The notes beneath the pieces are model-generated. The model ran no database searches and was not told the origin of the DNA. It saw nothing but the letters and a program-made list of their open reading frames with translations. The position numbers were made by a program, and so were the translations under genes. A stretch of DNA of 64,000 bases, taken from Pseudaminobacter soli (ex Li et al. 2025). GTDB taxonomy: Bacteria; Pseudomonadota; Alphaproteobacteria; Rhizobiales; Rhizobiaceae. How positions within the stretch are numbered: position 1 is the stretch's first letter; the number at the start of each line of letters is the position of its first letter. This document shows positions 1 to 10,000 of the stretch, in pieces. The stretch covers positions 1 through 64,000 of the forward strand of contig NZ_PXYL01000001.1 of NCBI RefSeq assembly GCF_003012705.1, given 5' to 3'.

Positions 1-19
1 GACCGACGAACAGATCCAT
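1..19 (-). CDS. start of an unidentified gene running off the left edge
   Basis: An ATG on the minus strand at 19 lies 8 bases after a perfect AAGGAG ribosome binding site (28-33) and opens the reading MDLFVG before the window ends. An alternative ATG at 25 is too close to the AAGGAG. Six codons are too few to name the product. The gene is transcribed away from the SIMPL gene at 186-899. Confidence 0.35.
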
Positions 20-150
20 GGGCATGGCTCCTTGACCAGTTAAGCTTGAGGAGCCTGCCCGCAGATTGAAATCCTGTCACCCCCGCAGCGGGAGCGCCAC
101 GGGAGCCCCAATCATCCGATCTTTTTTTTGTCTACCGTGCAAGCGCAATT

Positions 151-178
151 CCAGGCGGCGCCACGGGGCGCCGCCTGG
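151..178 (-). terminator. strong stem-loop after the SIMPL gene
   Basis: A perfect 12-bp stem (151-162 with 167-178) closes an ACGG loop just past the stop codon at 186. The minus-strand flank is AATTGCGCTT rather than a clean T-run, so it may be a terminator or an mRNA-stabilising 3' hairpin. Confidence 0.5.
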
Positions 179-185
179 AGTGCGG

Positions 186-899
186 TCACTTGATCTCGAA
201 GGTGACGTTGACCTGAACGTTGTACGAGTTCTCGCCGGCCTGGACCGGCACCGCGCCGGCGCTGTCATAGGCCACGCTCTTGGCCATCGGCATGGGGCGC
301 GGCTGGAAGGTCTGGTCGGAGATCTCGAGCACGCGGCCCAGCTGCACGCCGGCCGCCTCGCTCAGCACCTTGGCCTTGTCGATCGCGTTCTTCACCGCCA
401 TCTTGCGCGCCTCGGTGAGGGCTGCTGACGGGTCGTTGTTGGTGAAGGTGATGCCGCCACCCTGGTTGACGCCGAGCGAGACCGACTTGTCGAGGATGTC
501 GCCGGCCTTGGCGAGATCGCGCACCCGCACCGACAGCGTGTTGGTGACCTGGTAGGCGATCAGCTGCGCCTCCTGGCTGCCATCCGGCTTGTTGTTGTAG
601 TTGTAGCGCGGGATGATCTGGATGCCCGAGGTCTGCATGTCGCGGTCCTCGATGCCCGCGGCCTTCATGGCCGCGATCACCGCGGCCATCGCGTCGTTGT
701 TGGCGTCGAGCGCCTCGCGCGCGGTCTTGGCCTCGCGCATCACGCTGAGCGAGAGCAGCGCAAGATCGGGGGCGACAGACTTTTCGCCTTCGCCGGTCAC
801 GACGATGCGCTGCGGCGGCTGATTCTGCGCCTGGGCGGCGGTGAAGGCGGGGAGCGCCATCGCTGCGGCAAGCGCCAGTGGGAGGTAATACTTCGTCAT
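186..899 (-). CDS. exported SIMPL-domain (DUF541) protein
   Basis: A 237-residue periplasmic or surface protein of the SIMPL/DUF541 family (oxidative-stress or membrane-associated proteins of poorly defined function). After MTKYYLPLALAAAMALPAFTA, a typical Sec signal peptide ending near AQA, the mature chain starts with IVVTGEGEKSVAPDLA, the family's first strand. It continues with the alternating pattern that includes MKAAGIEDRDMQTSGI and the C-terminal strand NVQVNVTFEIK. The ATG at 899 is chosen because GGAG sits 6-7 bases upstream; a TTG at 911 would place that GGAG inside the gene. Monocistronic, followed by a hairpin. Confidence 0.88.
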   Translation of the reverse strand: MTKYYLPLALAAAMALPAFTAAQAQNQPPQRIVVTGEGEKSVAPDLALLSLSVMREAKTAREALDANNDAMAAVIAAMKAAGIEDRDMQTSGIQIIPRYNYNNKPDGSQEAQLIAYQVTNTLSVRVRDLAKAGDILDKSVSLGVNQGGGITFTNNDPSAALTEARKMAVKNAIDKAKVLSEAAGVQLGRVLEISDQTFQPRPMPMAKSVAYDSAGAVPVQAGENSYNVQVNVTFEIK

Positions 900-1033
900 G
901 CAAATCTCCAATATCGTCGTCCCTATCGAAGCGGCACTATGTTGCGATTATGGGTGGATTGCGGCAAGTCCAAACTGTTTGCGGGATAAGCCTTGTGCGC
1001 TTCGCAAAAAGACTCTATCCAGCCCAATGAGTG

Positions 1034-1109
1034 GGGCCTGTAGCTCAATGGTTAGAGCCGGCGGCTCATAACCGCTTGGTTGGGGGTTCGAGTCCCTCCG
1101 GGCCCACCA
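1034..1109 (+). tRNA. tRNA with CAT anticodon, probably tRNA-Ile2 (lysidine type)
   Basis: A full cloverleaf: acceptor GGGCCTG/CGGGCCC, D stem GCTC/GAGC, anticodon stem 1060-1064/1072-1076 with loop CTCATAA (anticodon CAT, 1067-1069), T loop TTCGAGT, and an encoded CCA at 1107-1109. The extended arm CGCTTGGT and the GCGG-CTCATAA-CCGC stem resemble E. coli ileX rather than metT or initiator tRNA, so isoleucine 2 with C34 modified by TilS is preferred over elongator Met. Decision between the two is by recall of those sequences, not by a scan. Confidence 0.85.
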
Positions 1110-1131
1110 ATCCTACCATAAGTGTTTGATT

Positions 1132-1284
1132 TTATTGGATTATTATTGGATAGCCTTGCGGCTGCCCAACAAGGTTGCCCAGCGGGTTATCGCGCATCAA
1201 TTTGACGACTTTCGCCATGCCGGCAGCGGCGAGTCGTGCTTGCTCCGCAGATCGTGAACAAAGCTCGGCGTGTTCAATATTGTC
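1132..1284 (-). pseudogene. 50-codon open fragment next to the tRNA, possible gene remnant
   Basis: Reading the minus strand after an in-frame TAG near 1286 gives an uninterrupted stretch containing EHAELCSRSAEQARLAAAG and then MAKVVKLMRDNPLGNLV, ending at TAA (1132-1134). Composition is protein-like and helical, but there is no good start with a ribosome binding site. It could be the C-terminal tail of a decayed gene beside the tRNA 3' end, a common integration site, or a chance ORF. Confidence 0.25.
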
Positions 1285-1316
1285 CTAGTCGAGAATTTTG
1301 CGATCCGCCCCCAAGG

Positions 1317-2864
1317 TCAGCGGCTTCCTATGCGATGGAATAGTTTGCTCGGCAGAATGATCTCGACGCTCACACCGCCCATTGTCCGGTTGCGGGTATA
1401 GCTTCCTTGCAGTTGCGATTTGATCGTGAGGTCCAAGAGCCTCGAGCCGAAGCCACTGTCGCCGGCGGCGGGTTGGTTGCTTGCCCTGGAAACTCTCTCG
1501 ATCCACTTCATATGCAATGCGTCGACGTGGCGCTTGATGTGTACTTCCAGAGTTCCATTCGGATCGCTTAGCGCGCCATATTTGGCCGAGTTCGTTGCCA
1601 GCTCATGGAAAACGAGAGCAAGCAGGGTGACGGTTCCGCTATCGATAAAGACATCATCGCCATCGATGACGAGCTGTTTTTCGGACCCTCCCTCGTAGGG
1701 TCTAAGCAGAACACCGATCAGTTCCTTGAGCGAAGTAAGCTCGCCTGCGGCGTTGGGAGAGGTGTTCATGGTCCGTATGAGGCCATGTGCATGCTGCAGC
1801 GCGACGAGGCGATTTTTCAGCGTGTCGGCCAAGGGTCGCAAATCGGGGTTGTCCCTGATGGACAGGCCGATCAGTCCGTTGACCAGAGCGAACAGGTTCT
1901 TGATCCGATGCTCGAGTTCGTTGGACACGATCTCACGCTCGGCGGCGAGATATCTGAGTTGTTCGAGAACCTCGTTTCTTGTCGCCGTGGTCGTGGAGAT
2001 GATGAGCGGACCCAAAGTGACCAGTGCGCGCCCGATCGCGATCGACAGCACCAGCGAGTGATTGATATTCGACAGATCGACATAGGCCAATGTCGTCGCA
2101 GTGACGGTCCATGCGCAGTATGCGAAGGTCAGCACAGCCGTCAGGAATACGCGATAGGAAATCGCGCACAAAAGAAGGGCCGGAACCGGGAATGCGAGCG
2201 CGGCCAGTCCGCCGAACAAGGTTCCCGCGGCGGCCGAGACGATCAGCACGATGATCGGTGCCAGATCGTGAAGGGTAAGCGGCAGTTGCCGCGTCCAATG
2301 CCCCTGTTGCGGGAGGGTCAGGATCATCGGCAGAAAGGCTAGCTGGTTCAAAAGCTCGACCGAAAACCAGTATTGAAAGGCGTTGACCGTTTCGGGGGTG
2401 CTGAACACGCGCCCGCTCAGGATCGAGCCCACGATTCCAGCGTAAAGGGACGCCGGGACCACGGCCGAGAGCATGTAGAAGACCGAGATCGGGCGCTCCA
2501 GGCGCTGGTCGACCCGACTGAAACTCGAAAGCAGGCTATAGCCGACGGCGACAACGCCAAAATTATAGGCGGCCAGTCTCGCGCCTTCGACAATCCCGAA
2601 GCCGATAATGGGGAGCGCAATCACGAGCCCTGCAAGACAAGCAATCCAGCCGAGGGGGCGCGCCAGCATAGGAAAGCGCACCAGCATGCCGAGCATGAAC
2701 GCATTGGCAGGCCAGGCCAGCGCCAGCACGCTGTTGTAGTCGGTGTAGACGCCTAGAGCGAAGAGTGCAGAATAGGCCGCGCCGAATAACAGGTAAGGAA
2801 GCCAGGCCCGGTTCGAGGTGAATAGTCTTCTTATCTTGGCGTCGACTTCACCGGCACTGAGCAT
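1317..2864 (-). CDS. MASE1-like membrane HWE-family sensor histidine kinase
   Basis: A 515-residue kinase. Residues 20-290 hold about eight hydrophobic segments with the MASE1-like pattern (a membrane sensory domain of unknown ligand). Residues 300-365 form the HWE/HisKA_2 dimerisation domain with phospho-acceptor His319 in ELEHRIKNLFALV. A HATPase domain follows, with the N box FHELATNSAKYGAL (Asn425) and a G box GDSGFGSRLLDL. HWE kinases usually signal through single-domain or PhyR-type regulators. No such regulator is adjacent; the divergent OmpR-type regulator at 3150 is a less likely partner. Confidence 0.88.
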   Translation of the reverse strand: MLSAGEVDAKIRRLFTSNRAWLPYLLFGAAYSALFALGVYTDYNSVLALAWPANAFMLGMLVRFPMLARPLGWIACLAGLVIALPIIGFGIVEGARLAAYNFGVVAVGYSLLSSFSRVDQRLERPISVFYMLSAVVPASLYAGIVGSILSGRVFSTPETVNAFQYWFSVELLNQLAFLPMILTLPQQGHWTRQLPLTLHDLAPIIVLIVSAAAGTLFGGLAALAFPVPALLLCAISYRVFLTAVLTFAYCAWTVTATTLAYVDLSNINHSLVLSIAIGRALVTLGPLIISTTTATRNEVLEQLRYLAAEREIVSNELEHRIKNLFALVNGLIGLSIRDNPDLRPLADTLKNRLVALQHAHGLIRTMNTSPNAAGELTSLKELIGVLLRPYEGGSEKQLVIDGDDVFIDSGTVTLLALVFHELATNSAKYGALSDPNGTLEVHIKRHVDALHMKWIERVSRASNQPAAGDSGFGSRLLDLTIKSQLQGSYTRNRTMGGVSVEIILPSKLFHRIGSR

Positions 2865-3149
2865 GATCCACCATTCCAGGGGCTAGCATCCCAGGCTTCG
2901 TTGAGCCAATTGCAAGGTAACCACCAATGCCCTTCACCGACAAGCGGGACGCAGAGGGAACATTGGTGCGCTACGCGCCGACGCCCGGAGCCGCCACGGA
3001 AACAATCGCCTCTGCGAGCACCTCGATTTGATGTCTCGCTGCACCGACACAAAAAATCTCCTCCAGAGCGTTCTCCAGTCCTTCACGGCGGTTTAAGAGG
3101 CGTCGGAAACGAAAATATGCGACTCGGTCGGGAGTTGGGTTTGCAGATC

Positions 3150-3848
3150 ATGGCCGAGCCGCGTCCATCAGTCCTTCTCGTGGAGGACGAAGTCTTCGTG
3201 CAGACGTTGCTGGCGGCCTATCTGGAGAAGGAGGGCGTCTCGGTTACGGTGGCTTCCACGGCTGCCGAGATGCGCGCAGCGCTACGCTTGCCGGGCCAGC
3301 CGGTCGATGCCATCGCCCTCGACCTCGGTCTTCCCGATGAAGAGGGGCTTGCGCTCCTCCGGCAGCTGAGGACACGGCTGAAGGTACCGATCTGCATCAC
3401 CACGCAGGACAACTCGGCGACCAGCCGCGCCGTCGCGGCGGAACTGGGGGTCGACGACTATCTGGTAAAACCATTCCACCCGCGACAGCTCATCGCCAGT
3501 CTCATGACGCTGCTGGGCAGGAAGAGCGAGGCGGGTGCACCGGTGCGACTTGAGGGATGGTCGTTCGACAGCGCCGCCCGTGTGCTGACAAATCCTGGGG
3601 GCCAGCCCGTTCCTCTGACGCCGGCCGAATTCGATGTGCTGGCGGCGCTGGTGAAGGCCGCAGGGCGTACGGTATCCCGTGCGCATCTGCTGGATGCGAT
3701 TGCGTCCGACAGCAGCAGTGCGTCCTCGCGTGTGGTGGATGTGATCGTCAGCAGCCTGCGTCGCAAGCTGGGCGATCCGGCGCGCACGCCTCGCCTGATC
3801 GTCACCGTGCCCGGCGTCGGCTACCGGTTGTCCGCCAGTCCCGAATAA
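3150..3848 (+). CDS. OmpR/PhoB-family response regulator
   Basis: A 232-residue regulator: receiver domain at residues 7-118 with phosphoacceptor Asp58 (AIALDLGLP), acidic pocket VEDE and conserved Lys107 (YLVKPF), then a winged-helix DNA-binding domain (VPLTPAEFDVLAALV...VVDVIVSSLRRKLGDP...VPGVGYRL). The ATG at 3150 is chosen because it precedes the conserved first strand SVLLVEDE; upstream ATG/GTG codons would add a low-complexity extension. Its 3' end overlaps by 28 bases, tail to tail, the hybrid kinase at 3821-6736, which is the likely partner (TorS/TorR-like arrangement). Confidence 0.88.
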   Translation: MAEPRPSVLLVEDEVFVQTLLAAYLEKEGVSVTVASTAAEMRAALRLPGQPVDAIALDLGLPDEEGLALLRQLRTRLKVPICITTQDNSATSRAVAAELGVDDYLVKPFHPRQLIASLMTLLGRKSEAGAPVRLEGWSFDSAARVLTNPGGQPVPLTPAEFDVLAALVKAAGRTVSRAHLLDAIASDSSSASSRVVDVIVSSLRRKLGDPARTPRLIVTVPGVGYRLSASPE

Positions 3849-6736
3849 GTGCTTCGCAGGTCTTCGGCGGCGCGCTCTGCCATGGTGAGCGTGGCCTGCA
3901 TTTCCGCGTCGATCTCGACTGTCGACGATTGAGTCAGCCGATTTTCGAGCTTCGCAGCTGCGGCGCCTAGCGCCGTCAGGCCGGCCAATCCTGCCGAACC
4001 GGCCAGCCGGTGTGCGGCAAAGCACACAGCCTCCCGGTCGCCGCGTTGCGCGGAAGCCTTGATCTCTGCGGCGCCGCTTTCTACCGCCGCCAGAGCCTGC
4101 CCGACCAGCCGGTCAACGGTCTCCGCTCCGAGCTCCTGCTGCAATGATGCCAGGAAATCGACCTTCTGCGCTTGGGGAGCAGGCTGAACGAGCGGTCGGC
4201 CCGCGCAAACTGCGTCGATCGTGCGCTGCAGGTCCTCGGGCATGATGGGCTTGGAGAGGTAGCCATCCATCCCTGCCTCAATGCAACGCTCGACCACGCC
4301 CGCCGCGACATTGGCAGTGACGGCGACGATCGGGACGGTCGCCACCTCTCCCCGCTGAGCACGGACGTGGCGAACCAGTTCCATCCCGTTCAGGCCAGGC
4401 ATTTCGAGATCGGCCAGCACCACGTCCACCGGCCGCTCGGCCAGTAGCGCGAGCGCCTGTACACCGTCCATGGCTTGCTCGACGCGGTGGCCCATCACGT
4501 CGAGCAAGCCGGAGAGGACAAAGCGATTGTTCTCGTCATCGTCGACGACGAGAATGCTGAGACTTTTGCGAATGGCATCGTCCTGTCGTGGGGGAGACTG
4601 GATTTCGATTTCGCCTGCATCTGCCGCCGGCAGCGGCAATCGGACCCGGAACCTGCTGCCCCGCCCCAGCTTGCTATCCGCCGTGATGGAGCCTCCCATC
4701 GCTTCGGTCAGCCGCAGGCAGATCGCTAGCCCTAGGCCGGTGCCACCGAACCGGCGGGCGATCGAGGAATCGGCCTGCACGAAGGGTTCGAACAACCGGT
4801 CCAGTCTGTCCTGTGGGATGCCGATGCCGGTGTCGGCCACGTCCAGCCGGATCCAGTCGGCACGGGCCGTGTCGGGCGCGGCGGACAGGCGAATCTCGCC
4901 GGTCTCGGTGAACTTCACGGCGTTGCCGACGAGGTTGAGCAGAACCTGACGGAGGCGGTCGGCGTCGCCCATCACCGTCGCGGGCAATGCCGGATCGACG
5001 GTGACCGTGAGCGATACGTTTTTCTGCTCGGCACGCAAGCTCATGATCGCCTGGACATCGGCAAGCAGCGCGCGAAGGTCGAAGGGCACGTAGCTGGTTT
5101 CCAGCTTGGCGTCGGAGATTTTCGCGAAATCGAGAATGTCGCCGATCGTCGCCAGCATTGCGGCGCCGGTGCGCTCGGCGACGTCGACCGCGGTGCGGAC
5201 CTTGCCTTGCAGCGGCATGGATTTGAGCAGATGGATGGCCCCGAGCATCCCGTTCATCGGGGTGCGGATCTCGTGGCTCATGACTGCAAGAAAGTCCGAC
5301 TTGGCGCGATTGGCAGCGTCCGCCGCGACGAGGGCGGTCTGAAGTTCACGCGTGCGCTCGTCGACCGCCCGCTGCAGACGCTCTCGCTCTTCTTTCTGGA
5401 AGGCCGCCAGTTCCTGCTGCGCTTGCTCCCTGGCGCGTTGCATTTCGCGCAGGCGCCCGATCGCGGTGAGCGCGAGCAAGAGCATGATGGACAGATTGTT
5501 CCAGGCAATTTCCGGCCCGAAGGACCAGGATGCCGGAAAGACGCCGAGAATGTGCCCCAAGTAGAGGAAGAACCTGACGGCCGCGGGGCCGCTCGCGAGC
5601 ATCACAAGGCGGGCGTTGCCGAAGCCGCGGCGCCAGCTGTCCAGCACGGCGACGATCCATATGGCCTCATAGGCGATTTGCAGGGCCGTGAGGTTGGAGA
5701 CCACGGCTCTGTAGTCGCCGAATGCGGCCGCTAGGGCGCCTGCCAGCAGGACGGCACTGAGGATGCAGAGGGTTCTCCACCAGACCGCAAGACGGTCAAT
5801 CCCGATGAACATCGCCGTCATCGTGCACAGAAGGACGTGCGCGATCGGGCCGAGGACACCCGGCGCACGCAAGACCATATCGCCGCCGCCCGTCAGGATG
5901 AAACGGTACAAAAACCCTTGAAAGGCCATGTCGTATGCGATTTCGGCCATGGCGCCGCCAGCTAGCGCCAGGAAGACGCGATCACGGCGCGCAAGGCCGA
6001 GGGCCAGGCTGAACAGCGCCATGGTGCCCATGGAACCGATGAGCAGCATCTCGATGAGCACATCGACCGCCTCCGCCTCCCGGAAGCTGGCGGGTCTCCA
6101 CATGCTGGCGTCGATGCCGACGGAAGAGCGGCTTTGCACACGCAGCGCGACGATGATCCGCTCGCCCGGCGCGAGCTTGATGGGAAACACGGATGGCGCT
6201 GCCCGGACCGGGCGGCTGTCGAGAGGTATTCGATTGCCGGCGAGCAGTGTCTCGGAGGGCGTTTCCTCGCCGGGGGCGAAGCGGAAATATCGCACATCCT
6301 CCAGCCGCACGGCGCCAATGGACAGCCATCGCGTGACCGGCTGATCGCTGCCGTTATAGAACGCGCTGCGCAGCCAGAAGGCCGAGCTTGTAAATCCCTG
6401 GGACATCGTTCGGGGTGATGCCTCAACCCATCCCGACCGGTTGAGCGCCTCGCTGGCGGAGAGCCGGCCGTCGCGGTCTTCAAGAAAGGACAGCGATTGA
6501 ACCAGTGACAGATGATCGGTGACGCGCGAAAGGTCCACGCCGTCTTCGTCGGCCGCTGCGAAGCTGCACGAGAACAGCGCCAGTGCAGCGAGCGCCAGAA
6601 GACAGATCGCCAGGCTGCGGATCGGAGCAGGGCAGGCTTTCAGCAGGCGGCTCGTCGAGCGCGCGCTGCATTCGGGCCGGTAGGAATGCGAGCCCTTGGT
6701 CTCCCATGCGGGCGCGTAGTCGGCGATGATCGTCAT
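3821..6736 (-). CDS. 7TMR-DISM hybrid sensor kinase with receiver and Hpt domains
   Basis: A 971-residue phosphorelay kinase. A hydrophobic export segment at 43-60 is followed by a periplasmic 7TMR-DISMED2-like sensory domain (about 70-215), seven membrane helices (225-428), a coiled coil (430-475), HisKA with His488 (SHEIRTPMNG), HATPase (N box NLVGNAVKF, G boxes DTGIGI and GGTGLGL), a receiver with Asp776 (VLADLEMPGLNG) and a C-terminal Hpt with His909 (AAHRLAGSAG). It therefore holds the first three steps of a relay to a separate regulator, probably the convergent one at 3150. The first 40 residues are atypical for an exported protein, so the true start may lie downstream of 6736. Confidence 0.9.
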   Translation of the reverse strand: MTIIADYAPAWETKGSHSYRPECSARSTSRLLKACPAPIRSLAICLLALAALALFSCSFAAADEDGVDLSRVTDHLSLVQSLSFLEDRDGRLSASEALNRSGWVEASPRTMSQGFTSSAFWLRSAFYNGSDQPVTRWLSIGAVRLEDVRYFRFAPGEETPSETLLAGNRIPLDSRPVRAAPSVFPIKLAPGERIIVALRVQSRSSVGIDASMWRPASFREAEAVDVLIEMLLIGSMGTMALFSLALGLARRDRVFLALAGGAMAEIAYDMAFQGFLYRFILTGGGDMVLRAPGVLGPIAHVLLCTMTAMFIGIDRLAVWWRTLCILSAVLLAGALAAAFGDYRAVVSNLTALQIAYEAIWIVAVLDSWRRGFGNARLVMLASGPAAVRFFLYLGHILGVFPASWSFGPEIAWNNLSIMLLLALTAIGRLREMQRAREQAQQELAAFQKEERERLQRAVDERTRELQTALVAADAANRAKSDFLAVMSHEIRTPMNGMLGAIHLLKSMPLQGKVRTAVDVAERTGAAMLATIGDILDFAKISDAKLETSYVPFDLRALLADVQAIMSLRAEQKNVSLTVTVDPALPATVMGDADRLRQVLLNLVGNAVKFTETGEIRLSAAPDTARADWIRLDVADTGIGIPQDRLDRLFEPFVQADSSIARRFGGTGLGLAICLRLTEAMGGSITADSKLGRGSRFRVRLPLPAADAGEIEIQSPPRQDDAIRKSLSILVVDDDENNRFVLSGLLDVMGHRVEQAMDGVQALALLAERPVDVVLADLEMPGLNGMELVRHVRAQRGEVATVPIVAVTANVAAGVVERCIEAGMDGYLSKPIMPEDLQRTIDAVCAGRPLVQPAPQAQKVDFLASLQQELGAETVDRLVGQALAAVESGAAEIKASAQRGDREAVCFAAHRLAGSAGLAGLTALGAAAAKLENRLTQSSTVEIDAEMQATLTMAERAAEDLRSTYSGLADNR

Positions 6737-6789
6737 CGGTTGGAGACCAGGGCTTTATGTGCCCTGGCATGCGCGCTGCATTCGGGCCG
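6661..6789. repeat. 19-bp direct repeat at the start of the hybrid kinase gene
   Basis: GCGCGCTGCATTCGGGCCG occurs at 6661-6679 (inside the predicted N-terminus of the kinase) and again at 6771-6789 (upstream of it). Similarity continues weakly into a following GGA-TGCGAG. It looks like a small local duplication at the 5' end of the gene and adds doubt to the start codon. Confidence 0.7.
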
Positions 6790-7017
6790 AAGAAGGATGC
6801 GAGGCGCTGTTGATCACGCGGCCGCCCGCAGCACAAGTGCCGGCATGCAATCACATTCCAGATGATCGGCGAGGATGAGCAAAGACCCGCCGCGTCTTTA
6901 CATCCCTTTACAACGCTTAATCAGATTGCCGGACAAATCTCAGGCGACGGAGCGTAAGTAGCTTCAATCGAGCCGTACCAAAAGGGCGGGCGGCGACTAG
7001 TCGATTGGGGTAAAGCA

Positions 7018-10000
7018 TTGGAAATTTCGAGACTGCATTGGATGGCTCTGGACGCGGATAAAGCCATCCACCGGACCCTTCGCATCAGCGGCCTGGTGGC
7101 GACGCTTCTTCTCAGCACAGCGCTCACCGCGCCGGCATTTGCCGCCGGTGGTGACTCGTGGTCTGACGCTAGCCACGTGGCGCCCGGAGGCGATGATTCT
7201 CTGGAGTTCAACGAAAGCCATGCGGGTGGGGATGGCAACATTTACGGCAGCGGCGGCGGTGGTGGCGGCGCCGGCATCGCCGGCGGTCAGGGCGGCGCGG
7301 GACATGACGGTGTTACGCCGGGGGGCGCAGGCGGCGGTGGTGGTTACCCGCGCGATGGCGGCGACGGTTCAACGGACACCCTGGGATTTGGCACCGGCGG
7401 CGGTGGTGGGGCACATGGCTACTTTGATTATTTTCAGACGCCGGTCCCGGAGTACTCGACAACCGGTGGCAATGGCGGCGCCGGCGGCGCGGCTACGACT
7501 GTCGGAGCCACGGGGGGCGGTGGCGGCGCCGGCGGCTATGGCGCCGCTGTCCGGCTAACGGTGGCTAATGTTTATGGAGGGCGTGTGGTACCGTCCCATG
7601 CCGTTTACACCGGCGGCGATGGCGGTGACGGCGGCGATGGTCTCAATGGTGCTCGCGGCGGCAATGGCGGCAGCGGGGGAGCCGGACTGGGAATCTATAA
7701 CCCGCTCCCTGACACTTGGTTTTCTCTGAACTATACGATCAGAGGCACAGTGACCGGGGGCAATGGTGGCGACGGCGGCGCGAATGGCGGCGCTGGTGGC
7801 AACGGTGGCGCCGGAATAGCCGTGTCGTATTTGCCGAACACAATGTGGCTCGATATTGACGGTGCGGTGACGGGCGGCAATGGTGGCGCCGCTGGCTCGA
7901 ATGGCGGCCTCGCTGGTCTCGGCGGGGTTGGCGTGGAAGGCTCGTCGTTGTTCATCTTAGTGCGCGACGGCGGCAGCATCACCGGCGGTATGAGTGGCGA
8001 TTCCCTGTCGCGGGCGAACGCCGTCAACTTCACCGGCGGCGGTAATACTCTGGTCTTTTTCGGGGCAACATCGCAGTTGTCCGGCAACATCAACGTCGCA
8101 CAAGACGCATCCGTGTTGTTTGCCTCCATGCTGGATGACGGCACGGAAGTCGACAATGTCATCACCGGCGGCGGATCCGTTTTGACGGATAGCACTATCA
8201 CGTTGACCGGCACCAACACCTATTCCGGCGGTACCACGGTGTTCAACGATGGCATCCTGACACTCTCCGGCGCCGGCACGTTGGGAGATGCATCCGGCAG
8301 CACCAATGTCCGTATGGGCGGCATCCTCGATCTCGGCGGCACGACGCAGACGCAAGCTACCGTGCGTCTGGGCGATTTCGGCGGCGAGGGCACGATCCGG
8401 AACGGCAATCTGAATGCAGCTATCTGGTCGGCCGGCGGCACTATCGAGAATGTCGGCGGCACCGCCAGCCTGACCACGACCGATGGCACCACGACGTTGC
8501 TGGGCACCAACAGCTATAGCGGTGCCACCGTCGTGGACGGCGGCAGGCTCAAGGTGCAGGGAGCAATTACCGGCACTTCGTCGGTCGACGTAAACGACGG
8601 CGGCATCCTGGGGGGCAACGGTGTCATCGATGCGCCTGTCGTCCGCATCAACGACGGCGGCATCGTCGGTCCTGGCAACTCGATCGGCACGCTCACCATC
8701 AATGGCGATCTCGAGCAGAAGAAGGGCTCGACCTACGAGGTGGAACTGACCTCGGCGGGCCTGACCGATCGCATGAACGTGTCCGGCACGGCAACGATCG
8801 AGAAGGGCGCGCTGCTCAATGTCGTGAAGCTCGACACCGCGCCTTATGTGCTGGGCACCAGCTATCTGGTGCTGCAGGCCAATGACGGCGTAAGCGGCAA
8901 GTATACGCTGACCGGCGACACCGCGCTCTCGGCCTTCATCGGGCTGGTCGGCCGCTACGAGCCGACGCAAGTCTATCTCGATGTGACGCGGACCAAGTCC
9001 TTCGCCGCTGCCGGCCTGACCCGGAACCAGAGGGCGGCCGGCGCGGGCGCGGAGAGTCTCGGCAGCGGCAATCCGCTGTATGAGTCGATCCTCATGGCGC
9101 CAACTGACGCGATAGCGCAGTACGCCTTCGATCAGATCTCGGGCGAAATTCATGCTTCAGCCAAAAGCGTGATGATCGAGGACAGCCGCTTTGCGCGCGA
9201 TGCCGCCATGGATCGTCTGCGCGACGCCTTCGACGCGGTGGGTGCGGTACGCTCGCCGGTGACGACCTATGTCGACGGCAAGCCGGCGTTGGCCGCCGCC
9301 AGCACCGAAGGCTTTGCTTTCTGGAGCCGCGGCTTCGGCTCCTGGGGCCAGTGGGATAGCGACGGCAATGCCGCTACCATCAAGCGCGACATCAGCGGCT
9401 TCTTCGCCGGCGGCGACGGCATCGTCGCCGACACCTGGCGCGTGGGCGTGCTCGGCGGCTTCAGCCGCTCGACGTTCAATGTCGAGGATCGCTTCTCGGC
9501 GGGCTCGAGCGACAACCTCCATGTCGGCCTTTACGGCGGTACGCAGTGGGGGGATGTCGCTTTCCGCTCCGGCGCGGCTTACACGTGGCACAGGATCTCG
9601 ACCGACCGGAGCGTGACCGCCGACTACAATGCCCGCACCGCGCAAGCCTTCGGCGAACTCGGTTATGGCATCCAGGCGGGCAGCGTGGCCTTCGAGCCCT
9701 TCGCCAATCTGGCCTATGTGAACCTTGCCACCGACGGGTTCAGCGAGAGGGGGACGGGCGGCGAGATGGTGCTGACTGGCGCCAGCTCCTCCACCAATGC
9801 GACCTTCACCACGCTCGGCGCGCGCGCCGCGACCAGCTTCAGCCTGGGCGCGACGACGGCCACGGCCAAGGGCACGCTCGGCTGGCGTCACGCCTATGGC
9901 GACGTCACCCCGCTCTCGCAGATGCGGTTTGCCGGCGGCGATGCCTTCACCATCGCTGGGGTGCCGATCGCGCGGGACGTGGCCACGGTCGAAGCAGGAC

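Noticed and set aside
7240-7950. GGC/GGT repeats as a possible CRISPR or tandem repeat array
   Set aside because: The repeats are in frame, imperfect and encode the glycine-rich passenger; there are no spacers of regular length.
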